A DNA stretch of 64,000 nucleotides from Flavobacterium cauense R2A-7 (lineage in GTDB: Bacteria > Bacteroidota > Bacteroidia > Flavobacteriales > Flavobacteriaceae): assembly GCF_000498475.1 (NCBI RefSeq), contig NZ_AVBI01000001.1:124001-188000 (forward strand), read 5' to 3'. This document shows positions 57,072 through 64,000 of the stretch, one piece after another; positions within the stretch are counted from its first letter, which is position 1, and each line of letters starts with the position of its first letter. The translations under genes were made by a program, and so were the position numbers. The notes beneath the pieces were generated by a model that searched no databases, was not told where the DNA came from, and worked only from the letters and a program-made list of their open reading frames with translations.

Positions 57072-57088
57072 AAATTGAATAGTTAAAT
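57072..57088 (+). repeat. 17-base direct repeat, right copy
   Basis: AAATTGAATAGTTAAAT, the same as at 53325-53341. The TTG of the dehydrogenase promoter (57075-57077) lies inside it. Confidence 0.5.
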
Positions 57089-57105
57089 TTCTTTGCGTAC
57101 TTTTG
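57075..57105 (+). promoter_or_regulatory. Promoter of the glutaryl-CoA dehydrogenase gene
   Basis: TTG (57075-57077), 20 bases, then TACTTTTG (57098-57105), 22 bases before the ATG. Confidence 0.75.
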
Positions 57106-57127
57106 TGAACCAAAAATTGTATTCAAA

Positions 57128-58306
57128 ATGAGACCAGACTTATTTCAAGCTCCTGATTATTATCTGTTAGACGATTTACTAACGGAAGAACATAAATTAG
57201 TACGTGACTCAGCTCGTGCCTGGGTAAAAAAAGAAGTTTCCCCAATTATTGAAGAATATGCTCAAAAAGCGGAATTCCCGAAACAAATTGTAAAAGGTTT
57301 GGCAGAAATTGGTGGTTTCGGACCATATATCCCTGTAGAATATGGTGGTGCCGGTTTAGACCAGATTTCATACGGTTTAATCATGCAGGAAATTGAGCGC
57401 GGAGATTCCGGTGTTCGTTCCACTTCTTCTGTACAATCTTCATTGGTAATGTATCCAATCTGGAAATACGGAAACGAAGAGCAACGCATGAAATATTTAC
57501 CAAAATTAGCAACCGGAGAATTCATCGGATGTTTCGGATTAACAGAACCGGATTACGGCTCTAACCCGGGCGGAATGGTAACCAACTTTAAAGACATGGG
57601 CGACCATTATTTATTGAACGGTGCCAAAATGTGGATTTCCAATGCTCCTTTTGCCGATATCGCAGTGGTTTGGGCTAAAAATGAAGAAGGAAGAATCCAT
57701 GGTTTAATCGTAGAAAGAGGCATGGAAGGTTTCTCTACTCCGGAAACCCACAACAAATGGTCGTTAAGAGCTTCGGCTACCGGTGAACTTATTTTCGATA
57801 ATGTAAAAGTTCCGAAAGAAAACTTGTTACCAAACAAATCCGGATTAGGAGCACCACTAGGGTGTTTGGATTCAGCACGTTACGGAATTGCATGGGGTGC
57901 TATCGGTGCCGCAATGGATTGTTACGATACGGCTTTGAGATATTCTCAGGAAAGAATCCAATTCGACAAACCGATTGGGGCTACACAATTGCAACAAAAG
58001 AAATTAGCCGAAATGATTACCGAAATTACCAAAGCGCAATTACTGACTTGGAGATTGGGTGTACTAAGAAACGAAGGAAGAGCAACTACCGCTCAAATCT
58101 CGATGGCAAAAAGAAATAACGTAGACATGGCATTGACCATCGCTCGTGATGCCCGTCAAATGTTAGGTGGAATGGGAATTACAGGGGAATATTCTATCAT
58201 GCGTCACATGATGAATTTAGAATCAGTAGTTACTTATGAAGGAACTCACGATATCCACTTGTTAATCACAGGTATGGATGTAACTGGTTTCCCGGCATTC
58301 AAATAA
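57128..58306 (+). CDS. Acyl-CoA dehydrogenase family, probably glutaryl-CoA dehydrogenase
   Basis: The 392-residue protein has the acyl-CoA dehydrogenase fold: N-terminal helices (LVRDSARAWVKKEVSP), the FAD-binding GCFGLTEPDYGSNPGGM and WISNAPFADIAVVWAK, a C-terminal helix bundle with SQERIQFDKPIGATQLQQ, and the catalytic base Glu in VVTYEGTHDIH. The SVQSSLVMYPI and TEPDYGSNP stretches are those of glutaryl-CoA dehydrogenase, which converts glutaryl-CoA to crotonyl-CoA in lysine and tryptophan breakdown. It is separate from the peptide loci and has its own promoter and terminator. Confidence 0.9.
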   Translation: MRPDLFQAPDYYLLDDLLTEEHKLVRDSARAWVKKEVSPIIEEYAQKAEFPKQIVKGLAEIGGFGPYIPVEYGGAGLDQISYGLIMQEIERGDSGVRSTSSVQSSLVMYPIWKYGNEEQRMKYLPKLATGEFIGCFGLTEPDYGSNPGGMVTNFKDMGDHYLLNGAKMWISNAPFADIAVVWAKNEEGRIHGLIVERGMEGFSTPETHNKWSLRASATGELIFDNVKVPKENLLPNKSGLGAPLGCLDSARYGIAWGAIGAAMDCYDTALRYSQERIQFDKPIGATQLQQKKLAEMITEITKAQLLTWRLGVLRNEGRATTAQISMAKRNNVDMALTIARDARQMLGGMGITGEYSIMRHMMNLESVVTYEGTHDIHLLITGMDVTGFPAFK

Positions 58307-58341
58307 TAGATTTCAATAGTCTTATTGATAAATTCAATGTT

Positions 58342-58371
58342 AAAAGCTTCTCTAAAACGGGAAGCTTTTTT
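58342..58371 (+). terminator. Terminator of the dehydrogenase gene
   Basis: AAAAGCTTC pairs with GAAGCTTTT over a 10-base loop, followed by T residues that run into the next promoter. Confidence 0.75.
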
Positions 58372-58378
58372 ACATTTG
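58371..58378 (+). promoter_or_regulatory. Promoter -7 element of the DUF3050 gene
   Basis: TACATTTG, 20 bases before the ATG at 58399. It touches the T run of the preceding terminator. Confidence 0.6.
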
Positions 58379-58398
58379 TAGAACAAACTACTATTGCT

Positions 58399-59184
58399 AT
58401 GACTATTCATACTATCAATAAAAGTATTCAGCCTCAAAGGGAACTTTTATTACAGCACTCACTGTACAAACAAATTCAGACTGTTGATGATTTGCGTCAT
58501 TTTATGGAAGGACATGTGTATGCCGTATGGGATTTCATGTCACTCCTCAAAGCACTGCAGCAAAAGTTAACGTGCACCACCACTCCTTGGTTTGCATCAC
58601 CCAATCCGGAAATGCGCTACCTGATTAACGAAATCGTTTTGGCGGAGGAATCCGACCTTACCATGGACGGAAAACGCCTGAGCCATTTCGAAATGTATCT
58701 GGAGGCGATGAAAGCCAGTGGTGCAAATACGGCAACTATTGAGACTTTTCTGGACAGCGTAATCTCGATGCAGAATATTTTTGTTTCGATAAAAATTAGC
58801 GATTTGCATCCGAAGATAAAAGAATTTCTGAATTTCACCTTCGAAGTAATCGAGCACGGAAAAGCGCACGAAATTGCAGCAGCATTTACTTTCGGAAGAG
58901 AAGATTTGATTCCGGATATGTTTTCGGAAATCCTTAAAAACTTTCAGATCAATTTCCCGGAAACCGATTTATCACAACTGATTTACTATTTCGAAAGACA
59001 TATCGAATTGGACGCCGACGATCACGGACCAATGGCGATGCAGATGATTACTGAGCTTTGCGGACAAGACACCCAAAAATGGAGAGAAGTGGAAGCCGTT
59101 TCGATTCAGGCCTTAGAAAAACGCATTGGTTTGTGGGATGCCATCGAAGAACACATTCACGAAATGCATTTAGCAACCACATAA
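58399..59184 (+). CDS. DUF3050 protein (heme oxygenase-like fold)
   Basis: The 261-residue all-helical protein carries the DUF3050 stretches DDLRHFMEGHVYAVWDFMSL, LINEIVLAEESDLTMDG, SHFEMYLEAMKASGA and YFERHIELDADDHGPMAMQM. The conserved His and Glu residues (ExH/HxE pattern) are those of a heme oxygenase-like di-metal helical bundle. The function is not known. It is a single-gene unit sharing a terminator with the convergent membrane protein gene. Confidence 0.87.
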   Translation: MTIHTINKSIQPQRELLLQHSLYKQIQTVDDLRHFMEGHVYAVWDFMSLLKALQQKLTCTTTPWFASPNPEMRYLINEIVLAEESDLTMDGKRLSHFEMYLEAMKASGANTATIETFLDSVISMQNIFVSIKISDLHPKIKEFLNFTFEVIEHGKAHEIAAAFTFGREDLIPDMFSEILKNFQINFPETDLSQLIYYFERHIELDADDHGPMAMQMITELCGQDTQKWREVEAVSIQALEKRIGLWDAIEEHIHEMHLATT

Positions 59185-59190
59185 AAAAGA

Positions 59191-59217
59191 AAAATCCCGA
59201 GTTATTCGGGATTTTTT
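59191..59217. terminator. Bidirectional terminator
   Basis: AAAATCCCGA pairs with TCGGGATTTT over a GTTAT loop, with A and T runs outside. It overlaps the last bases of the minus-strand membrane protein gene. Confidence 0.8.
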
Positions 59218-60232
59218 ATTTTGATTTCCAAATGAACCCGTCTAACAAATAATGGGTAAACTGCGGTACTGTGAGCAACGGAACAACCAAAAACTGCCAA
59301 TTTGAAAAACTAACTAAATCAAAGGAAAAGTGTTCCTTCCAAACTAATATTTCCCATAAATACTCTTCCGAAAAAGCGATTAAAAGCAAAATAACCACAT
59401 AAAGAAAAACACCTTTAAATTCTTTCAGATGCCGTAAAATACCTAATTCGGAAACCTCCTTCTGATCAATTTCCTTCAAATAAATCAATGCCATATACGG
59501 AATTCCGTGCGAAACGACATTCAGCAACGTAAACACCAAATCATTGTTAAAGTACACAATCCCGAAATACCAAGACAATGCTGTCCCTGTGATGATTGCA
59601 TTTTTAGGAATATTGAAATAGTTGTCTTTTATCGATTTATAACCGGTTCTTATAATATAAAACACCATTACAGCAGCATAAATCCAGGTCAGTATTTCGA
59701 TTAACCGATCATTCTCAAACCGGAAGAATTCTTCTTCCACAAACCAATTAAACGCCCTTGGGGAAGACAAAAACCAATACAGCATCGGAAAACCGGTTGC
59801 TGTATAAATCACAAAAGCATCAAACCACCTATTTACCTTTGTTTGTTGTTCTTTCCTTGCATAAAGACGCATAAAACCATATTGCTGCCGGATAAAATGA
59901 AACACTGCCACATAAGCCAAAACAGACCAAAAAACCTTGCTACCGAAAGAAAAAAGCAGTAATCCAATACTAAAACAAATTATGGGTAGTACAATTAACA
60001 ATTTTTTTCTTTTCCGGGATTCCGAAGCCACGAAATAGGTTTTGAATAAAGTCGCATAAACGTGAGCCACATCAATGAAAACAATCAAAAACAGCCAAGT
60101 ATAAAACGAATGGTTCGCTTCTACCGACTGCAACCAATTTTGACATAAAAACACAATTGCCACCACAACAAAAGAAGGTGCGAGAATAAAAACACTATCT
60201 GTTTTTGCTTTATGAATCCAAGGTTGTGCCAT
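59216..60232 (-). CDS. Multi-pass membrane protein with conserved histidines, unknown function
   Basis: The 338-residue protein has eight or nine membrane helices. His and aromatic residues recur in or next to helices: IDVAHVYATLFKTYF, FHFIRQQYGFMRLY, VVSHGIPYMALIYL and PQFTHYLLDGFIWKSK at the C-terminus. Such His-rich helices resemble those of membrane di-iron oxygenases or heme-binding proteins, although the usual HxxxH spacing is not present. I do not recognise a family. It is the last gene of the operon with the Tat-exported oxidoreductase, which it overlaps by 23 bases. Confidence 0.7.
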   Translation of the reverse strand: MAQPWIHKAKTDSVFILAPSFVVVAIVFLCQNWLQSVEANHSFYTWLFLIVFIDVAHVYATLFKTYFVASESRKRKKLLIVLPIICFSIGLLLFSFGSKVFWSVLAYVAVFHFIRQQYGFMRLYARKEQQTKVNRWFDAFVIYTATGFPMLYWFLSSPRAFNWFVEEEFFRFENDRLIEILTWIYAAVMVFYIIRTGYKSIKDNYFNIPKNAIITGTALSWYFGIVYFNNDLVFTLLNVVSHGIPYMALIYLKEIDQKEVSELGILRHLKEFKGVFLYVVILLLIAFSEEYLWEILVWKEHFSFDLVSFSNWQFLVVPLLTVPQFTHYLLDGFIWKSK

Positions 60233-61835
60233 CCAAAATTGTATTTACAACATTTATCCCCTGATGAAAAGCTTCCTCGAAAATGGAAATCCCTGCCAAA
60301 TCCGAATGTGCAAAGAAAATCTTATTTCCAATACTTTTACCTGCCTGATTTTTAGCGGCACCAAAAAGAAATCCGGGCACAGGACTTATCATTCCGTGTC
60401 CCAATAAACGAATTGAAATTTCTTCCGTTTTACCCTCAATATCAGGATGTGCTGTTTTTAAATCATCAAAAACCATTTGCTTCCAATATTCTTTTTTCTG
60501 CTTATACAATGCTCTCCGGGTTTTCCTGATATCGGGCGAAGAAAAACTGAAGTAATAGGTTATCACTTTTTTAGATTGCACTTGCTGCACCGACTGATGT
60601 TGATCGTAAATATACCCCAACCCTTTCGAACCGTGAATGACATTATCCCAACACAGAGGATAACTGTAATTGTCGGTTAAATCAGAAACCGTTAATGTTG
60701 CCAAAAGCCACGGAGCATAATGAAATTCACGGGCGATGTGCTTTCTGTTTTCCAGCAAATACTGATTGATGAATTGCGGTGTAGCCAAAATAACCTTGTC
60801 AGCAATTATTTCCACCGATTCTTTCTTCATATCATCAAAGGCATGTACAACAGTTTTATTTCCTTCAATTTTAACTTCATAAGCCAAATGATTTTTCAGC
60901 GTTTTTCCCTCGGAATATTTTTTCAGATGTGAAGCTAACCGCGCATTGCCTTCCGGCCAGGTAAGAACATTTTCTTTTCCATCGGAAGTAGCATTATGCT
61001 TTCTACCTGCAAAATAATGAATGCCTGCCCAAGCGGAAACGAAATCAATCCCCAAACCAAAATCGTCCCGGCAACAATAATCAATATAAGCAATCAGTGG
61101 TTTAGCCGTAAGTTTATTTTCATCAAGCCATTGCTTCATCGTAATGTTGTCCAGCTTTAGGGTTTGCTCATCGTTGGAAGAATGTCCTAACGGAATATCA
61201 AAAAGATACTTTCCATCGGCTCCTTTCGTTTCGCGGAAATAATCCATTTTCGAAAAGAAAACCTGAAACGCATTTTCATCAGCATGCGAATTTCCGTATT
61301 TCGGCACTAAACCTTCCTGCCAGTCATTTTTGTAAAACAACCGTTCCTGAGGTGAAAATGTCAGTTGTGCCTCATCAAATTCAGGAAAACCTTTGGCATC
61401 ATAACCAAGAATTATCTTTTCTTCTTCCAGAAATTGCAGCAACGTTTTATCATGAAAATTAGGCAATGGTAAATAATGTGCTCCTAAAGGAAATTTGGAA
61501 TACTGATTTTCACCGTTAGAAGAATTGCCGCCCAAATAATTTTCCAGTTCCAATACTAAAAACTCAGAAATTCCTTTTTTGGTAAACTGACGGGCAGCAC
61601 TTAAACCGGAAATGCCGCCACCAATGATTAAATAAGGAATCTGAATCTGACGTGTCGGTTTCGGGAAATTCTTAACCCACAACCGGTGTCCGAGAATGTG
61701 ATTGGTTCCCGAAAGACGAATCAGCAATGCAATTACTTTCTCTTTACATGACTGCAATACCGGAAGGAGTAATAACGACGCTGCAATTCCTTTCAGGAAC
61801 GTTCGTCTCGAATTATAATTTTCCCCATTCCTCAT
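60210..61835 (-). CDS. Tat-exported FAD-dependent oxidoreductase (amine oxidase-like)
   Basis: The 541-residue flavoprotein starts with a twin-arginine signal (SRRTFLKGIAAS), followed by a possible lipobox VLQSC, so it is folded inside and anchored outside. The Rossmann motif is YLIIGGGISGLSAARQF and the sequence includes LELENYLGGNSSNG and KVILATPQFINQYLLEN, as in flavin amine oxidases (NAD(P)-binding protein group). The C-terminal second FAD contact includes IFFAHSDLAGISIFEEAFHQ. It overlaps both neighbours by 23 bases. The position next to an aminopropyltransferase-like gene suggests that an amine is the substrate, which is inference. Confidence 0.8.
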   Translation of the reverse strand: MRNGENYNSRRTFLKGIAASLLLLPVLQSCKEKVIALLIRLSGTNHILGHRLWVKNFPKPTRQIQIPYLIIGGGISGLSAARQFTKKGISEFLVLELENYLGGNSSNGENQYSKFPLGAHYLPLPNFHDKTLLQFLEEEKIILGYDAKGFPEFDEAQLTFSPQERLFYKNDWQEGLVPKYGNSHADENAFQVFFSKMDYFRETKGADGKYLFDIPLGHSSNDEQTLKLDNITMKQWLDENKLTAKPLIAYIDYCCRDDFGLGIDFVSAWAGIHYFAGRKHNATSDGKENVLTWPEGNARLASHLKKYSEGKTLKNHLAYEVKIEGNKTVVHAFDDMKKESVEIIADKVILATPQFINQYLLENRKHIAREFHYAPWLLATLTVSDLTDNYSYPLCWDNVIHGSKGLGYIYDQHQSVQQVQSKKVITYYFSFSSPDIRKTRRALYKQKKEYWKQMVFDDLKTAHPDIEGKTEEISIRLLGHGMISPVPGFLFGAAKNQAGKSIGNKIFFAHSDLAGISIFEEAFHQGINVVNTILDGTTLDS

Positions 61836-63330
61836 CGAAGTAGCGTACTAAAACCTGGTTGTCCAGTCGGTTAATTTCAATATCTTTTGAAACCATGTCT
61901 TTTGAGAAATAATTCAGCTTTTCGAACTGATAATTGTAAAATCGCAAGCCGTCAACCTGTCTGTTTACGGTATTGAAATTCGTCACAAAACTGTTGGCAG
62001 CAATGGTATAACCCCATTCTCCGAAAGAAGGTACATAAGCATGATACGCATCCACTTGCGGAAAAACTTCCATCATGGTCTTATTGATACACCAGAAAGA
62101 TTTCGGCGCAAAATAAGGCGATGTCGTTTGCACCACTACAACCGCATCCTTGGAAAGAATCTGATGAAGTGTTTTGTAAAAATTAAGCGAATAGAGTTTC
62201 CCTAAGCTGTAATTGGACGGATCGGGAAAATCAACGATCACAACATCATATTTCTGTTTACAACTCTTAGCCCAGATATAAGCATCCTGATTAAGGACTT
62301 TTACTTTCGGGTTCGTTAAGGATTGTTTGTTTAAGTCGGTCAGGATTTTATTGGTTTTAAACAACTTTGTCATCCCTTCATCCAAATCTACCAACGTGAT
62401 GGTTTTTACTTCTTTATATTTCAGAATTTCGCGAACCGCCAAACCATCACCCCCTCCCAAAACCAAAACGGTTTCGATTTTTGGAGCCATTGCCATTACG
62501 GGGTGCACCAAAGCTTCGTGATAACGGTATTCGTCAGCAGAACTGAACTGCAAATTATTATTGAGGTACAAACGGTAATCACTTTTGTTGTGCGTAAGAA
62601 CAATGCGTTGGTAAGGCGTTGAACTGGTATAAACAATGTTTTCGCCGTATAATTTTCCTTCTGAAAAAGACAATATGGAATCTGAAAAGATAAAGACCGT
62701 AAGAAGTAGCACGAATGACCCGATGGCTTTTGCTTTTAACAAATACCCTTTTTTAAGTTCGGATTTGAGTAAAAAACACAAAACAATAGCGATACTGATA
62801 TTAATCATTCCGAAGAATAACGAGGTTCGCATCACGCCCAATTGCGGCACCAAAACCAAAGGAAAAAGAATGGATGCCAACAAGGCACCGATGTAATCAA
62901 AAGTAAAAACATTCGATACCAAATCACGGAACTTAACCCTGTCTTTCAAAATGTTCATCAGTAGCGGAATCTCCAATCCTACAAGGCATCCGGTAATAAA
63001 GACCAGAAAATAAAGGATAAACTGAAAATAATGAACGCTTTCAAACAGCAAGAAAAGAATTACCGAACTCAGTCCGCCAACCAATCCCACGAGAATCTCG
63101 ATTTCCACAAAAGTATTCAACATATTGCGTTGAAGAAATTTCGAGAAATAAGAACCCACCCCCATTGAAAAGAGGTAAACCCCTATAATGAAAGAGAATT
63201 GTTTAACCGAATCCCCCAAGAGATAACTCGCTAAGGTTCCGGCCACCAACTCATACACCAATCCGCAGGTCGCAATGGTAAATACTGCTAAAAGAAGTAA
63301 AAATTCGAATCTTAAAAATCGTTTACCCAT
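61813..63330 (-). CDS. Membrane-anchored polyamine aminopropyltransferase-like protein
   Basis: The 505-residue protein has about seven N-terminal membrane helices (residues 10-205, with VYELVAGTLASYLLGDSVKQ as marker), then a spermidine synthase domain: LVLGGGDGLAVREILKYK (SAM-type loop), VDLDEGMTKLFK, and VDFPDPSNYSLGKLYSLNFY with the catalytic Asp region. These membrane-anchored SpeE-like proteins occur with DUF350 and DUF4178 proteins. Whether they make polyamines is not settled. The ATG at 63330 overlaps the DUF350 stop by 8 bases; a GTG four codons earlier is less likely. Confidence 0.85.
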   Translation of the reverse strand: MGKRFLRFEFLLLLAVFTIATCGLVYELVAGTLASYLLGDSVKQFSFIIGVYLFSMGVGSYFSKFLQRNMLNTFVEIEILVGLVGGLSSVILFLLFESVHYFQFILYFLVFITGCLVGLEIPLLMNILKDRVKFRDLVSNVFTFDYIGALLASILFPLVLVPQLGVMRTSLFFGMINISIAIVLCFLLKSELKKGYLLKAKAIGSFVLLLTVFIFSDSILSFSEGKLYGENIVYTSSTPYQRIVLTHNKSDYRLYLNNNLQFSSADEYRYHEALVHPVMAMAPKIETVLVLGGGDGLAVREILKYKEVKTITLVDLDEGMTKLFKTNKILTDLNKQSLTNPKVKVLNQDAYIWAKSCKQKYDVVIVDFPDPSNYSLGKLYSLNFYKTLHQILSKDAVVVVQTTSPYFAPKSFWCINKTMMEVFPQVDAYHAYVPSFGEWGYTIAANSFVTNFNTVNRQVDGLRFYNYQFEKLNYFSKDMVSKDIEINRLDNQVLVRYFDEEWGKL

Positions 63331-63538
63331 GAATAGCCGCACTGATTATCATGGAAATACCGATAATAAAAGCTCCAAAAACGATAGCAATGGCAATATT
63401 ATTTTTCTGTACAATTTCTTTCCAGGTATTTTCAGGTGTAATTTTTTCGATGATAAAATAGGTAATCAACAGAATAGCGATTCCTAAAAGAGAAAAAATA
63501 AGCGAATTCAGAATTGGTTTAATTGATAGAATGTCCAT
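63323..63538 (-). CDS. DUF350 membrane protein
   Basis: A 71-residue protein with two helices (FSLLGIAILLITYFIIEKIT and IAIAIVFGAFIIGISMIISA) and the DUF350 centre NNIAIAIVFGAFIIGI. Members of the family are encoded with SpeE-like membrane proteins in many bacteria. Its stop overlaps the start of that gene. Confidence 0.85.
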   Translation of the reverse strand: MDILSIKPILNSLIFSLLGIAILLITYFIIEKITPENTWKEIVQKNNIAIAIVFGAFIIGISMIISAAIHG

Positions 63539-63555
63539 AATTTATATTTTTTATA

Positions 63556-63741
63556 CTATTTATGATAAAAACGATTTACTGCAGTATGCCCTGAGGAACG
63601 ACCAGGATTATAATCTTCGGTGGATTCGCAATCGCAAATTCTGTTTCCCGAATAAGTAAAATACAGAAAAAGAAGATAGAAAAACAATCCAATCGCAATG
63701 GCGATGAAATTACTTTTTATTAGCTTAGAAATTGTATCCAT
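63556..63741 (-). CDS. Small membrane protein of the DUF350 operon
   Basis: The 61-residue protein has one helix (FIAIAIGLFFYLLFLYF) and a polar tail with two Cys (RICDCESTEDYNPGRSSGHT) and TAVNRFYHK. I do not recognise it. Its start overlaps the end of the upstream gene by 17 bases, and DUF350 follows by 17 bases, so it is a true part of the operon. The CDC pair may bind metal or lipid. Confidence 0.65.
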   Translation of the reverse strand: MDTISKLIKSNFIAIAIGLFFYLLFLYFTYSGNRICDCESTEDYNPGRSSGHTAVNRFYHK

Positions 63742-64000
63742 AATTATTTATCGTAAGGTGAAAACTACTTTCCGCCCATCTTTTTTGTTCGAAATACACA
63801 GCGTAATAATACAATGCTATCGTTAAAATACCCATAAACAGAATAGGCATCCAAACGTTCCACAGGGAAGGTTGGTTCCAAACGGCAGTTACTTTTATAA
63901 AATTATTCGCCTTATCTTCCGGTGCTTTTAAAGGGGTTATCACCAAATGATACTTGCCCGCATTAACCCCACAGATATTAAACTCTTCATTAGTATCTCC
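63725..64000 (-). CDS. DUF4178-like protein, C-terminal part
   Basis: The gene continues beyond the right edge; 91 codons are present and the frame is open to the edge. The visible part has GKYHLVITPLKAPEDK, a membrane helix (VWMPILFMGILTIALYYYAV) and the tail RWAESSFHLTINNYGYNF. DUF4178 proteins accompany DUF350 and SpeE-like genes, so the name follows from the context and the 'G.Y.l.v.P' strand. The start cannot be seen. Confidence 0.55.
   Translation of the reverse strand, partial: GDTNEEFNICGVNAGKYHLVITPLKAPEDKANNFIKVTAVWNQPSLWNVWMPILFMGILTIALYYYAVYFEQKRWAESSFHLTINNYGYNF

Noticed and set aside
56905..57126. 73-codon minus-strand open frame between precursor A1 and the dehydrogenase
   Set aside because: It starts inside the dehydrogenase promoter and leader, has no leader or family motif, and is rich in Phe/Ile/Lys as expected from AT-rich noncoding DNA.
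1..64000. CRISPR array or rRNA operon
   Set aside because: No regularly spaced direct repeats and no rRNA-like stretches were seen.

Overview
The window looks like a chromosomal piece of a Flavobacteriaceae genome, most likely Flavobacterium or a close relative. The evidence is an A+T-rich sequence, many promoters of the Bacteroidetes type (TTG or TTTG, about 19-20 bases, then TAnnTTTG), a type IX secretion sorting domain, a mevalonate-pathway block, a TonB receptor with a carboxypeptidase-like N-terminal domain, an Ala/Glu-rich extension on S16, and a DnaE with a fused proofreading domain. There is no rRNA, CRISPR array, transposase or prophage. There are four tRNA genes (Phe, Asp twice, Leu).

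Layout. 1-5.5 kb, mostly minus strand: a periplasmic folding factor (cut by the edge), lptC, an outer-membrane barrel, coaX, tRNA-Phe, a DUF885 lipoprotein and an NTF2-like protein. 5.5-11 kb: a DUF58 protein, the two tRNA-Asp genes with a decayed remnant between them, a DMT transporter, DUF456, a TonB-C-like lipoprotein, and a glycosyltransferase next to a flippase-like membrane protein. 11-14.8 kb: ruvC, hemW, a cyclase-family protein, an MmcQ/YjbR protein and a PH/SHOCT protein. 14.9-25.7 kb: TonB receptor, DUF4407, a duplicated-domain exported protein, M20 dipeptidase, tRNA-Leu, PAP2 phosphatase, glycerophosphodiesterase and a flavoprotein. 25.9-30.5 kb: tspO, then mvaD, mevalonate kinase, a UbiA-type prenyltransferase and a pseudouridine synthase. 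30.5-42.2 kb: trxA, dnaE, an RRM protein, a frameshifted metalloprotease beside a T9SS-sorted repeat protein, rpsP, rimM and a tRNA methyltransferase.

42.2-56.9 kb is accessory and the most interesting part. It holds two adjoining peptide-natural-product loci. The first (42.2-53.2 kb) has a C39-peptidase ABC exporter, an HlyD adaptor, two VKOR-thioredoxin fusion proteins with inactive C39-like N-termini, a TlpA-like thioredoxin, three short precursor-like genes and a TPR-AraC membrane regulator. The second (53.5-56.9 kb) is a grasp-with-spasm locus: two precursors with equal-length 54-residue cores, a lipoprotein, an ATP-grasp ligase, an unrecognised 60-residue protein and a SPASM-domain maturase, in tightly overlapping order. 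Shared placement suggests, but does not prove, that the C39 exporter also serves the grasp-with-spasm peptides.

57.1-64 kb: glutaryl-CoA dehydrogenase, a DUF3050 protein, and a minus-strand operon (DUF4178 end, small membrane protein, DUF350, membrane-anchored aminopropyltransferase-like protein, Tat-exported FAD oxidoreductase, multi-pass membrane protein) that looks like a cell-envelope redox or polyamine-related system of unknown function.
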